Under the pieces are notes generated by a model. It saw only the letters and a list, made by a program, of their open reading frames with translations. It was not told the DNA's origin and made no database searches. From contig WGLS01000013.1 in the NCBI GenBank assembly GCA_016125455.1, positions 1 through 64,000 of the forward strand: a DNA stretch of 64,000 nt, in the 5' to 3' direction. Both the position numbers and the translations under genes were made by a program. Below are positions 1-7,449 of this stretch, piece after piece (position 1 is the first letter of the stretch; every line of letters starts with the position of its first letter). This DNA is from Alphaproteobacteria bacterium. GTDB lineage: Bacteria > Pseudomonadota > Alphaproteobacteria > Caulobacterales > Parvularculaceae.

Positions 1-568
1 ATCCGTACTTCACTGCCATGGCGCCGGCGAGCGGGCCGCGGCGTTGCCGGGGAGTTATATCCGGGTACGGACAGCGTCGTAGAAGCCCGCCGGGTCGGCC
101 GTTTCGCAACGACGGGGAATTCAGCGCCGGGAGTTTTCGGCGCGCGAATCCGGACCGGGCGGAGCGCGAGCTGTCCACCGAGAAAACGCCGGGCGCGGGG
201 CGCGAGCTGTCCCACGTTACCTATACAAAGCAGGGTCGGCCGTCCCGCGCCGCTTCTCACCTTCGAAGAACCCCGAGGCGGAAACGCCGTCGGGCCGATA
301 GCGCTTGCACGGAGAAACGGATGGCGGGCGCGGGACGAAATGCATGAATCCGACCCGCGCATGCGCGCGGTCGGGGGCGGTTGTTCGGTTCGCCGCTCCG
401 CGGCATTCCTGCCTTGCCGCTCCGCGGCTTTTCGATTTGCCGCTCCGCGGCGGGGGCCGCTTCTCTTTTCATGCTCTCGCGTTCGTTGAACGGCGGAGGG
501 TCTGGCGGCGCCTGACGTTCTTGCGGGCATCGGATGACGGACCGGCGCGCGTGCGCTAAGGAAAGGCC
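1..568. other. Left-edge non-coding region upstream of ybgC
   Basis: I see no credible gene here: the reading frames are arginine-rich, match no family and overlap each other on both strands. The stretch is very GC-rich. It holds a 13-base word, GCGCGAGCTGTCC, twice (164-176 and 200-212), and a run of three small hairpin repeats (392-451, listed separately). The promoter of ybgC probably lies in the right part, but no clear -35/-10 pair could be picked out. Confidence 0.6.
392..451. repeat. Three tandem short hairpin repeats
   Basis: The 13-mer GCCGCTCCGCGGC occurs at 392-404, 416-428 and 439-451, so the copies are spaced 24 and 23 bases apart. Each copy contains the inverted repeat CCGC-TCC-GCGG and can form a 4-bp stem. 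The third copy runs into a GGGGGCCGC stretch. The repeats end about 120 bases before the ybgC start. Their role is unknown; they could be a protein-binding array or simply a local duplication. Confidence 0.6.
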
Positions 569-979
569 ATGACCGACCCGCACATTCATCGCATCCAGGT
601 CCGGATCTACTACGAAGACACTGATTTTTCAGGCATCGTCTACCATGCCCGTTACCTGCATTTCCTTGAGCGCGGGCGCACCGAAGCGCTGCGCTCGTGC
701 GGCATTTCTCATACGGACCTTCTGGCGCGCGAAGAGCCTCTCGCATTCGCTGTCCGAACCATGAAGATCGACTGGCGGCTGCCGGCGAAGATCGACGACA
801 TGCTGGCCGTGGAGACCGTGTTTCGCGAGGTTCGCGGCGCGCGGATGTTCCTGACCCAGGCGATCCGCCGCGACGGCGCGCTCATTGCCGCCGCCGATGT
901 CGAAGCGGCGTGCATATCGCTTGAAGGCCGGGCGCGGCGCCTGCCGCCTGACGTCCTCGATCGCCTTCAGGGCGGCTGA
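569..979 (+). CDS. ybgC: Tol-Pal system-associated acyl-CoA thioesterase YbgC
   Basis: This 136-residue protein is a hotdog-fold thioesterase of the YbgC/4-hydroxybenzoyl-CoA thioesterase family. The family signature YYEDTDFSGIVYHARYL sits at residues 14-30 and includes the catalytic Asp. The arrangement RTEALR that follows also matches YbgC. The family hydrolyses short acyl-CoA or acyl-ACP thioesters in the cytoplasm, and its gene normally heads the tol-pal operon. A ribosome-binding site AAGGAAAGG lies just before the ATG. Here ybgC is separated from tolQ by a gene on the other strand, so it is probably not co-transcribed with tolQRA. Length is normal for the family. Confidence 0.93.
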   Translation: MTDPHIHRIQVRIYYEDTDFSGIVYHARYLHFLERGRTEALRSCGISHTDLLAREEPLAFAVRTMKIDWRLPAKIDDMLAVETVFREVRGARMFLTQAIRRDGALIAAADVEAACISLEGRARRLPPDVLDRLQGG

Positions 980-1011
980 TCGATCTCGGATGCGCCGCCT
1001 GGCGCGCCCCC

Positions 1012-1614
1012 TTATGGCCAGTCCGCCGGATTGGGCGCCGGATTGGAAGCTGCGGCGGACATGCCGGGTCCGGTCTGTCCGCCGACGATCCGCCAGCCGT
1101 CTGGACCGTTCCGCATGCCGACGGTTGTCCAGCCGTCGAAGGCGAACGATTCCTCGCCCGCCGCCGTCAGGGCGCGAAGCGTGAAGTGGACCGAGACGAG
1201 GGCCGCCGCCTTGCCGAGCGCGGCCGTATGCATCTCGCCGAGGTCGATCGCGATGCGTCCGCCGCCCGCGCCAAGGGACTTCAGGGACGCGGCGGCATCA
1301 GCGCCTGAGTCGTACTGAACGCCGCCCCGTTCGATCCAGTGGAAACCCGGGCCGTCGCCATATATCGCCGCAGCTGCGTCGTAGTCGCCAGCGTTGATCG
1401 CGGCGACGAAGCCTCGATAGGCGGCCTCGGCTTCGGCGACGGCGGTCGCTTCGCCGCCCGGCTCGCTCGCGGGGCTGGAAGCGAAGGAGGCCGTTGCGCC
1501 GAGGCTCGCCATGACGGCGATGAGCGCGCCGCCCGCTGCGCGCCTGGCGGCCGACGCCCCAGCGACGCATCGATGGGCGCTTTTTCGTCTCGCAAGCCGT
1601 CCGGCGAGGGTCAT
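1012..1614 (-). CDS. Secreted NTF2-like (SnoaL/DUF4440-type) protein
   Basis: The protein has about 200 residues. A hydrophobic stretch at residues 26-46, ending in Ala-rich sequence, looks like a signal peptide, so it is probably periplasmic. The rest has the pattern of the NTF2-like superfamily: an Ala-rich helix with AAINAGDYDAAAAIYGDG, followed by strands with FHWIERGGVQYDSG, VSVHFTLRAL and GWRIVGGQTGPG. The closest named types are SnoaL-like or DUF4440 domains; no enzyme activity can be assigned. I chose the ATG at 1614 because GGAGCG stands about six bases upstream; an ATG at 1644 is possible. The gene is convergent with ybgC and divergent from tolQ, which interrupts the usual ybgC-tolQ linkage. 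Confidence 0.7.
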   Translation of the reverse strand: MTLAGRLARRKSAHRCVAGASAARRAAGGALIAVMASLGATASFASSPASEPGGEATAVAEAEAAYRGFVAAINAGDYDAAAAIYGDGPGFHWIERGGVQYDSGADAAASLKSLGAGGGRIAIDLGEMHTAALGKAAALVSVHFTLRALTAAGEESFAFDGWTTVGMRNGPDGWRIVGGQTGPGMSAAASNPAPNPADWP

Positions 1615-1919
1615 GGCGATCGCTCCTGAAGCCTGAAAGGCCATGAGGCCGCCTTAAATCTGAGAAAGAAAGACCGTTCGACACAGAAACGACGAAAGGT
1701 TCGCAAATCTCCTGTTCAGCCGCGAGGCGATTTTGGCTACACGTCAGGTTAACCGGACCCTGCGAGCGATCGTGCGAGGGGCGGTCCCGTTTGCGCCTGC
1801 CGTGTTTGCGCCTGCCGTCACAGCGCCTGTAGGCGGAACCTGCAGGCGGAAAGCGCCGGCATGCGGCGCGGCGGATGCGAAACGGAACCCGGGGCAGCTC
1901 GAGAGGAACAAGCAAGAGT

Positions 1920-2648
1920 ATGGAATCCGAAGTGATCAACGTCGCCGCTGCAACAGGCGCGAGCCTTGGCGGCGAATTCAGCCTGTGGAGCCTTTTCCTG
2001 TCCGCCGGCCTCGTCGTGAAGGCCGTGATGGGCATGCTCGCCATTGCGTCGATCTGGTCCTGGGCGGTCATCATCGACAAGTCCCTCCTTTTCGGCCGGC
2101 TGAAGCGCAAGGCCAACCGGTTCGAAAGCGCATTCTGGTCGGGCCGCCCGCTTGAGGAGCTTGCCCGGAAAGTGGGCGATAACGCCGACGACCCCATGTC
2201 GCGGGTGTTCAAGGCGGGAATGACCGAGTGGGCCCGCGCCAAGGACGGCGCGGTAAGCGCCAACCTTGCCGTCGGCGCCCGCGAACGCATTGACCGGGTA
2301 ATGAACGTCACTGTCTCGCGCGAACTCGAAGGCGCCGAGCGCCACCTCGGCGTTCTGGCGACGATCGGATCGTCCTCGCCGTTTATCGGCCTTTTCGGCA
2401 CGGTGTGGGGCATCATGACGGCGTTCCAGGCGATCGCCGCGACGAAAGACACGAACCTCGCCGTCGTGGCGCCAGGCATCGCGGAGGCGTTGTTCGCGAC
2501 CGCGCTCGGCCTGCTAGCGGCCATCCCGGCGGTGGTCGGCTACAACCGGTATTCGGCGGCGCTCAATTCCTATGCGGTGCGCCTCGAAGGCTTCGCCAAC
2601 GAGTTCGCGACAATCCTGTCGCGCCAGCTTGACGAGAGGTCACGCTGA
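1920..2648 (+). CDS. tolQ: Tol-Pal system protein TolQ
   Basis: This 242-residue inner-membrane protein belongs to the ExbB/TolQ/MotA proton-channel family. Hydrophobic segments lie near residues 25-45, 140-160 and 175-200, matching the three-helix topology. The family motif around GLFGTVWGIMTAFQ (second helix) and the final helix AEALFATALGLLAAIPAVVGYN are clear. Together with TolR it uses the proton-motive force to energise TolA, which keeps the outer membrane tied in during division. The start is taken at MESEVINV; an in-frame ATG 45 bases upstream has no support. The stop codon overlaps the tolR start, so the two are translationally coupled. Confidence 0.95.
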   Translation: MESEVINVAAATGASLGGEFSLWSLFLSAGLVVKAVMGMLAIASIWSWAVIIDKSLLFGRLKRKANRFESAFWSGRPLEELARKVGDNADDPMSRVFKAGMTEWARAKDGAVSANLAVGARERIDRVMNVTVSRELEGAERHLGVLATIGSSSPFIGLFGTVWGIMTAFQAIAATKDTNLAVVAPGIAEALFATALGLLAAIPAVVGYNRYSAALNSYAVRLEGFANEFATILSRQLDERSR

Positions 2649-3091
2649 TGGGCGCGTCGATGCAGGGCGGCGGGCGGCGAATTGGCGCTACGGGCCGGTC
2701 GCGCGCGCGGCCGATGGCCGAAATCAACGTGACGCCGCTCGTCGACGTGATGCTCGTCCTGCTGATCGTGTTCATGGTCGCGGCGCCGCTTCTTACGGTC
2801 GGCATTTCGGTTGATCTGCCGGAAACCGAGGCCGCGCCGATCCCCGACCAGGGCGAGCCGCTGACGGTCACAATCACAGGCGAAGGCAAGATCTTCGTCC
2901 AGGAAACGGAGGTCGCGATCAATGACCTCGTGCCCCGGCTCGAGGCGATCGCCGGCGCCGGCTATGACCAGCGCATCTACATTCGTGGCGACCAGGCGCG
3001 CAGCTATGGCGAGGTCATGCAGGTCATGGGACGGATCAACTCGGCGGGGTTCCGCCGCATCGGCCTCGTGTCCGACCCGTCGCTGCAGTAG
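2648..3091 (+). CDS. tolR: Tol-Pal system protein TolR (ExbD family)
   Basis: This 147-residue protein is a single-pass inner-membrane protein of the ExbD/TolR family. After a short basic N-terminus, the hallmark MAEINVTPLVDVMLVLLIVF lies around residues 24-43. Its Asp in the membrane helix is the proposed proton-carrying residue. The periplasmic part includes IYIRGDQARSYGEVMQVMG, the conserved dimer core. The ATG overlaps the tolQ stop (TGATG). It acts with TolQ as the motor of the Tol-Pal machine. Confidence 0.95.
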   Translation: MGASMQGGGRRIGATGRSRARPMAEINVTPLVDVMLVLLIVFMVAAPLLTVGISVDLPETEAAPIPDQGEPLTVTITGEGKIFVQETEVAINDLVPRLEAIAGAGYDQRIYIRGDQARSYGEVMQVMGRINSAGFRRIGLVSDPSLQ

Positions 3092-3157
3092 CGATCCGAT
3101 CGCCGCTTGAGATTTAACGCCCTTTGGTTCGAGTAACTGGCAGGATCTGACCGTCCC

Positions 3158-4024
3158 ATGCGTTTCGGCGTACCAGCATCGGTCCTACTTCACGCGTCGG
3201 CGATCGGCCTCGCTTTCGTGACGCTGCCGGAATCCGTGCGCACCAATGTTGAATCGGAACCGTTCATCCCGATCGAATTGATCGCCGACGCCGAAGACGC
3301 CCTGAAGACGAGCGTGCCAGCCGCTGCGCCGGAACCGGCGCCGGAACCTGAACCGGTCGACGAAACGCCCGCAGCGCCCGAGCCCGAGCCGGAACCGCCT
3401 GTCGAGACGCCGGAAACAATGAAAGAGCCGGAGCCGGAGCCTGCGCCAGAGCCTGCGCCAGAGCCGGAGCCAGAGCCGGAACCTGCGCCGGAACCCGTCG
3501 TTAAAGAACCGGAACCTGAACCGGAACCGAAGATCGAAGAACCAAAAAAGCCCGCGCCGAAAAAGCCGGCCGACGACCTTGATCTCGACCGGTTGGCGGC
3601 GCTGGTCGACAAGGCCAAGGACGCCCCGACGACGCCGGCGACGCGCCAGCCAACGACCGAAGGCGAAACGCGCGAGGCGATCGGAGCTGGCGACGTGCTG
3701 GCGGCAAGCGACATCACGAAGATACGCGCGGCGGTCTCGCGCTGCTGGAATGCGTCGGCGATAGTCGGCGCGCCGGAGCCCGAAAAACTGCAGGTCAGGC
3801 TTGAGGTGAGGCTCAACCGTGACGGCTCGCTGCTGGAAAACCCGAAAGTGCTGAACGCGACGCAGATCAACCTGTCGGGGAACCGGTTCTGGAAGGTCGC
3901 CGAACAGAACGCCGTTCGCGCCGTGGTCCAGTGCCAGCCCTATGATTTTCTCAAAGCCGACCGATATGACGCCTGGAAGGAAATCGAGTTTGTCTTCGAC
4001 CCCTCGCAAATGGCGGGCTTTTAA
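3158..4024 (+). CDS. tolA: Tol-Pal system protein TolA, acidic Pro-Glu type
   Basis: The protein has 288 residues. An N-terminal membrane anchor (about residues 7-25) is followed by a long linker made of PEPEPEP and PAPEPAPEP units (about residues 55-135). A short basic stretch, EEPKKPAPKKPADDLD, follows, and then a C-terminal domain (about 180-288) with AVSRCWNAS and a VRLEVRLNRDG strand, typical of TolA/TonB C-domains. It links the TolQR motor in the inner membrane to TolB and Pal. The linker is Pro/Glu-rich and should be extended and acidic, unlike the Ala/Lys/Glu-rich helix of E. coli TolA. The position between tolR and tolB secures the call. Confidence 0.9.
   Translation: MRFGVPASVLLHASAIGLAFVTLPESVRTNVESEPFIPIELIADAEDALKTSVPAAAPEPAPEPEPVDETPAAPEPEPEPPVETPETMKEPEPEPAPEPAPEPEPEPEPAPEPVVKEPEPEPEPKIEEPKKPAPKKPADDLDLDRLAALVDKAKDAPTTPATRQPTTEGETREAIGAGDVLAASDITKIRAAVSRCWNASAIVGAPEPEKLQVRLEVRLNRDGSLLENPKVLNATQINLSGNRFWKVAEQNAVRAVVQCQPYDFLKADRYDAWKEIEFVFDPSQMAGF
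3320..3573 (+). repeat. Pro-Glu coding repeat in tolA linker
   Basis: The DNA here is a low-complexity series of GAGCCG, GAACCG, GCGCCG and CCTGAA codon pairs encoding PEP, PAPEP and PEPEPEP units. The repetition is imperfect at the DNA level, with alternating GAG/GAA and CCG/CCT/CCA codons, so slippage may be limited. It produces long spurious open frames on the opposite strand. Confidence 0.8.
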
Positions 4025-4167
4025 CGCCATCGCGGCGATCGTGCGGCGCCATGTTGTCGTCGCAACGCGAGGCTAGTTGAAATTGATGCCGATGGCCGGC
4101 GGCCTGCGCCCGGTCAGGAACGCCCTGACGACAGGGACCCCTAGAGAGAAGCCAGGGAGCGAGTTTG

Positions 4168-5490
4168 ATGCAGCGAGCGATTACCGGATTGATGGCGGCC
4201 CTTGTGGCCGTGGCGTTCGCGATGGCGCCGGCGACGGCGCGCGTACGGATTGATATCACGCAAGGCAATATCGAACCGATGCCGATTGCCGTGCCGACCT
4301 TTATTGCTGGCGGCGACGACGCCGCGCGCGAGTTGTCGCGTGACCTCACTGCCGTGATTGCGGCCGACCTGGAGCGCTCTGGCCTCTTCAGCGTCATCAA
4401 CGAACGCGCCTATGTCGAGAACCTCAACAGCGTCAACGTCAGGCCGCGCTTTCCGGACTGGCGCATCATCAATGCGCAGGTGCTGGTTGTCGGCGAAGTC
4501 GTGCCGGAAGCGGACGGCCGCATTTCGGTCGCCACGCGGATCTGGGACGTCCTGTCGAACGAACAGCTCGCCGCCGTGTCGTTCAAGACGCCCGCGGACA
4601 ATTGGCGGCGCGCCGCCCACAAGGTCGCCGACAAGGTCTATGAGGCGCTGACCGGCGAGAAAGGATACTTCGACACCCGCGTCGTTTTCGTCCACGAAAC
4701 CGGCCCCAAGGATCAGCGCAACAAGCAGCTGATGATTATGGACCAGGATGGCGCGAACCCCGTGCCGCTTACCGAAGGGCTTGGTTACGACGTGCTGACG
4801 CCGCGGTTCTCGCCGACCCAGCAGCTCATCACCTATATGGCGCTGTTCGAAAATCGCGCCGGGCAGGTCTATCTCTTCAATATCGAAACCGGCGAACAGG
4901 AACAGCTTGGCACTTTCCGCGGCATGACCTTCGCGCCGCGGTTTTCGCCGGACGGTTCGGAAGTGCTGATGGCGATCGAGCGGAACGGCAATTCCGACGT
5001 CTTCCGGATGCGGCTGTCAGACCGTCGCATTACGCGGCTGACGGACAATTCCGGGATCGACGTGTCGCCGACCATGTCGCCGGACGGGGACCAGATCGCG
5101 TTTACCTCCGACCGTGGCGGCTCGCCGCAGATATATGTGATGAACGCTGATGGCACGGATCAGCGCCGGATTACCTTCGGCGAAGGCAGGTATGAAACCC
5201 CGGTCTGGAGTCCGCGCGGCGACCTCATCGCTTTCACCCGCCAGTATAATGGGCGTTTTTACATCGGCGTCATCCGGCCGGACGGAAAGGGCGAACGCCT
5301 CCTGACCGAAAGCTATCTCGACGAGGGGCCGACCTGGTCGCCAAACGGCCGGGTCCTGATGTTTTTCCGGGAGCCAAGCCCTGGCGCGGGCCCAAGCCTC
5401 TGGTCGGTTGACCTGACCGGGCGCAACCTGCGCCGGGTCCGCACGCCGGCGGACGCGTCCGATCCGGCCTGGTCGCCGCTGCTGCCGTGA
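4168..5490 (+). CDS. tolB: Tol-Pal system beta-propeller protein TolB
   Basis: The protein has 440 residues with a signal peptide (about residues 1-25, cleavage after ATA). An N-terminal alpha/beta domain (about 30-160) is followed by a six-bladed beta-propeller. The propeller shows repeated signatures such as PRFSPDGSEVLMAIERNGNSD, SPDGDQIAFTSDRGGSPQIY and WSPRGDLIAFTRQ. TolB is periplasmic and binds Pal and the TolA C-domain. I chose the ATG at 4168 (MQRAIT); a TTG directly before it is in frame. A purine-rich AGGGAG stands about ten bases upstream. The length is normal. Confidence 0.95.
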   Translation: MQRAITGLMAALVAVAFAMAPATARVRIDITQGNIEPMPIAVPTFIAGGDDAARELSRDLTAVIAADLERSGLFSVINERAYVENLNSVNVRPRFPDWRIINAQVLVVGEVVPEADGRISVATRIWDVLSNEQLAAVSFKTPADNWRRAAHKVADKVYEALTGEKGYFDTRVVFVHETGPKDQRNKQLMIMDQDGANPVPLTEGLGYDVLTPRFSPTQQLITYMALFENRAGQVYLFNIETGEQEQLGTFRGMTFAPRFSPDGSEVLMAIERNGNSDVFRMRLSDRRITRLTDNSGIDVSPTMSPDGDQIAFTSDRGGSPQIYVMNADGTDQRRITFGEGRYETPVWSPRGDLIAFTRQYNGRFYIGVIRPDGKGERLLTESYLDEGPTWSPNGRVLMFFREPSPGAGPSLWSVDLTGRNLRRVRTPADASDPAWSPLLP

Positions 5491-5844
5491 CACCTGTAGC
5501 GCCGCCAGCCTGTGACGGAAATTTCATTGCGGCGGCGACACAAGCGCGGTTGATCGCCAGGCCGGCGCTCATTAGCGTTTTATAAGTCGGTTAACGCGAA
5601 CGATCTAAAAAACGTCTCTGGATCAGAGAATTCGTTTGATTTTGCTGATAGCCGGTAAGAGGAAAAAGCCGAACTGCGGCGCAGCATGCCTTCAAGCCTT
5701 TTCGCGACTTTCCGGTTGCGGTAAAATTTTATTTCTGCAGGGGGCTTGCAAGAACACGACGCGCAGCCAAATTCGCGAGCGTTTTTTAGCGGCGGGGCGC
5801 GATCATCGCGACCGCATAAGGTCGAGAGTAGATCGGAGAGGGTG
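5491..5844. other. tolB-pal intergenic region, probably a pal promoter
   Basis: This 354-base gap holds no credible gene. It is AT-richer than its surroundings, especially 5570-5640 and 5710-5740 (GGTAAAATTTTATTT), which suggests a promoter for pal; TAAAAT at 5722-5727 could be a -10 box, but no good -35 partner is visible. GCGCCGCC just after the tolB stop could pair with GGCGGCG about 25 bases on, without a T run. The gap means pal is probably transcribed partly apart from tolQRAB. Confidence 0.45.
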
Positions 5845-6354
5845 ATGAACCTAACGGCGGGACTTAAGAAAATCGGTGCGGCGAGCGTTCTTGCTCTGGC
5901 CGCCGCGTGCGCCAGCTCGTCTGGCCCTGATGTCGTCGCGAATGCGCCGGATCAGTCAGCGCAAACGGATCGTGGCTATGCCAAGGGCAGCCAGGAAGAT
6001 CTGGAACGTAATGCAGGGCACCGCGTATTCTTTGGATACAATGAATACTCGCTGACGCCGGACGCGCGGGTAACGCTCGCCCGCCAGGCTGAATGGCTCA
6101 AGGCTAATCCGTCGGCCACGATCCTCGTATCAGGCAACTGCGACGAGCGCGGCACGCGTGAATACAACCTCGCCCTCGGCGCGCGCCGGGCGCAGGCCGC
6201 TCGGTCGTTCCTGATTTCGAACGGTGTTGACGCCGCGCGGATCACGACCAAGTCGAACGGCAAGGAACGTCCGCTCGACAGCCGCTCGACCGAGGAAGCG
6301 TGGAAGCTGAACCGGAATGCGACAACGACTTTGACGGGCGTCCCGGGCGCGTAA
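5845..6354 (+). CDS. pal: Peptidoglycan-associated lipoprotein Pal
   Basis: The protein has 169 residues. A lipoprotein signal (lipobox LAAAC, about residues 18-22) is followed by an OmpA-like peptidoglycan-binding domain. That domain carries SGNCDERGTREYNLALGARR, with the conserved Asp and Arg that grip meso-diaminopimelate. Pal is an outer-membrane lipoprotein that binds peptidoglycan and TolB. The start ATG has a strong GGAGAGG upstream, so the longer frame that begins at 5746 is not the true start. A rho-independent terminator follows at 6388. Confidence 0.95.
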   Translation: MNLTAGLKKIGAASVLALAAACASSSGPDVVANAPDQSAQTDRGYAKGSQEDLERNAGHRVFFGYNEYSLTPDARVTLARQAEWLKANPSATILVSGNCDERGTREYNLALGARRAQAARSFLISNGVDAARITTKSNGKERPLDSRSTEEAWKLNRNATTTLTGVPGA

Positions 6355-6387
6355 CCGCGACGTAGCCGGATCGATTGAGATGGGGAA

Positions 6388-6413
6388 GGCGTCGCGGCGA
6401 GCGACGCCTTTTT
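6388..6413 (+). terminator. Rho-independent terminator after pal
   Basis: GGCGTCGC (6388-6395) and GCGACGCC (6401-6408) form a perfect 8-bp GC-rich stem around the loop GGCGA. A run of five T follows (6409-6413). It lies 33 bases past the pal stop and before cpoB, so it should end much of the transcription from tol-pal and reduce read-through into cpoB. Confidence 0.88.
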
Positions 6414-6500
6414 CCTTGCGCCGCCGCGACAGGCGCGGCGATTTCGTCTATCTTCGGCGACATGCGTTTGGCGCGGCGTCAGGGATTGGGCCGCCAGGTG

Positions 6501-7394
6501 ATGGAAGTGAAAAAGATGGGTCGATACGCGATGTCAGCAATCAGCCGCGGCGTGGCCGCCGCGATGGCGCTTTCCGTTGCAGCCACAGGCGGCGCGCTTG
6601 CAGCTTCGACCAAGGATCGCGTCGAAGCGCTTGAAGCGACCGTCGCCGAACTGACGGCGGCGGCGGACGCGTCAAAGGCGGACGCGGCCCGGCTCGACCA
6701 GCTTGAGCGCGAAGTGCGCGGCCTGACCGGTCGGGTCGAGGAACTGACCTACAATCTCGATCAGGCGAATGCGAAGATTTATTCCCTGACGACCGCGCTT
6801 TCCGGCGGCGCGCCAGCGGACGACGCTTCGCCCTTTGTCGGGATCGACGGCCGGGCATCGGACAGTCAGGCGCCAGTTGGCCGCGCCACGGGGGCCGGCC
6901 CGACCAGCGCCGGCGGCAATGGCCCCACCATGCTGATTGGATCGGGTTCGGGCGAACCGTCCGGCGATGCGCCGGCCGGCGCCGCGCCGATCGACGACGT
7001 GCAGCTTCCGCTCGATCCCGACGCGGCGTTCAATTACGCGAACGGTTTTTTGTTCGAAGAAGACCTGCCGCGCGCCGAGGCGGCGTTTTCGATGTTCCTT
7101 AGCGCCTTCGGGGCGCACCCTCGCGCTGCGGACGCGCAGTTCCGTCTTGGCGAAATTCTCCTTGCGGAAGAAAAGTACGCAAAGGCCGCCGACGCGTTCG
7201 TCGTGTTCATTCGTAAGCACCCGGACGAAGCAAAAGTGCCTGAGGCGTACCTGAAGCTCAGCGCATCCTTCGCCGGCCTCGGCGAACAGGCTGAAGCCTG
7301 CAAGGTGTTGCGCGCGGCGAAGTCGAAATACGCCGGCGGCGACCCGCAATTCCTCGATCGCGCCGACGCTGCGATGTCGCGGACGGGGTGCTGA
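6501..7394 (+). CDS. cpoB: Cell-division coordinator CpoB (YbgF), TPR protein
   Basis: The protein has about 297 residues. It carries a signal peptide (about residues 5-33), then a coiled coil (about 38-90: KDRVEALEATVAELTAA and LDQLEREVRGLTGRVEELT), the region that trimerises in YbgF. A Gly/Ala-rich linker and C-terminal TPR repeats (about 175-290, with FNYANGFLFEEDLPRAEAAF) complete it. CpoB couples peptidoglycan synthesis with Tol-driven outer-membrane constriction. The ATG at 6501 is chosen; one at 6516 is also possible. The gene lies behind the pal terminator, so it may have its own promoter. Confidence 0.88.
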   Translation: MEVKKMGRYAMSAISRGVAAAMALSVAATGGALAASTKDRVEALEATVAELTAAADASKADAARLDQLEREVRGLTGRVEELTYNLDQANAKIYSLTTALSGGAPADDASPFVGIDGRASDSQAPVGRATGAGPTSAGGNGPTMLIGSGSGEPSGDAPAGAAPIDDVQLPLDPDAAFNYANGFLFEEDLPRAEAAFSMFLSAFGAHPRAADAQFRLGEILLAEEKYAKAADAFVVFIRKHPDEAKVPEAYLKLSASFAGLGEQAEACKVLRAAKSKYAGGDPQFLDRADAAMSRTGC

Positions 7395-7449
7395 AGCAGG
7401 GACAGTTCGCGCCGGGCCCGCTTTTCATCGCGCCGGACGTTGCGTCGCG

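Noticed and set aside
1298-2524. A 408-residue minus-strand frame
   Set aside because: It overlaps tolQ and the NTF2-like gene in another frame and matches no family. GC-rich DNA gives such long shadow frames.
3185-4030. Long minus-strand frames (up to 281 residues) opposite tolA
   Set aside because: They are the reverse reading of the Pro-Glu repeat and are low-complexity (Arg/Phe/Leu or Ser/Gly runs). TolA on the plus strand is supported by motifs and gene order.
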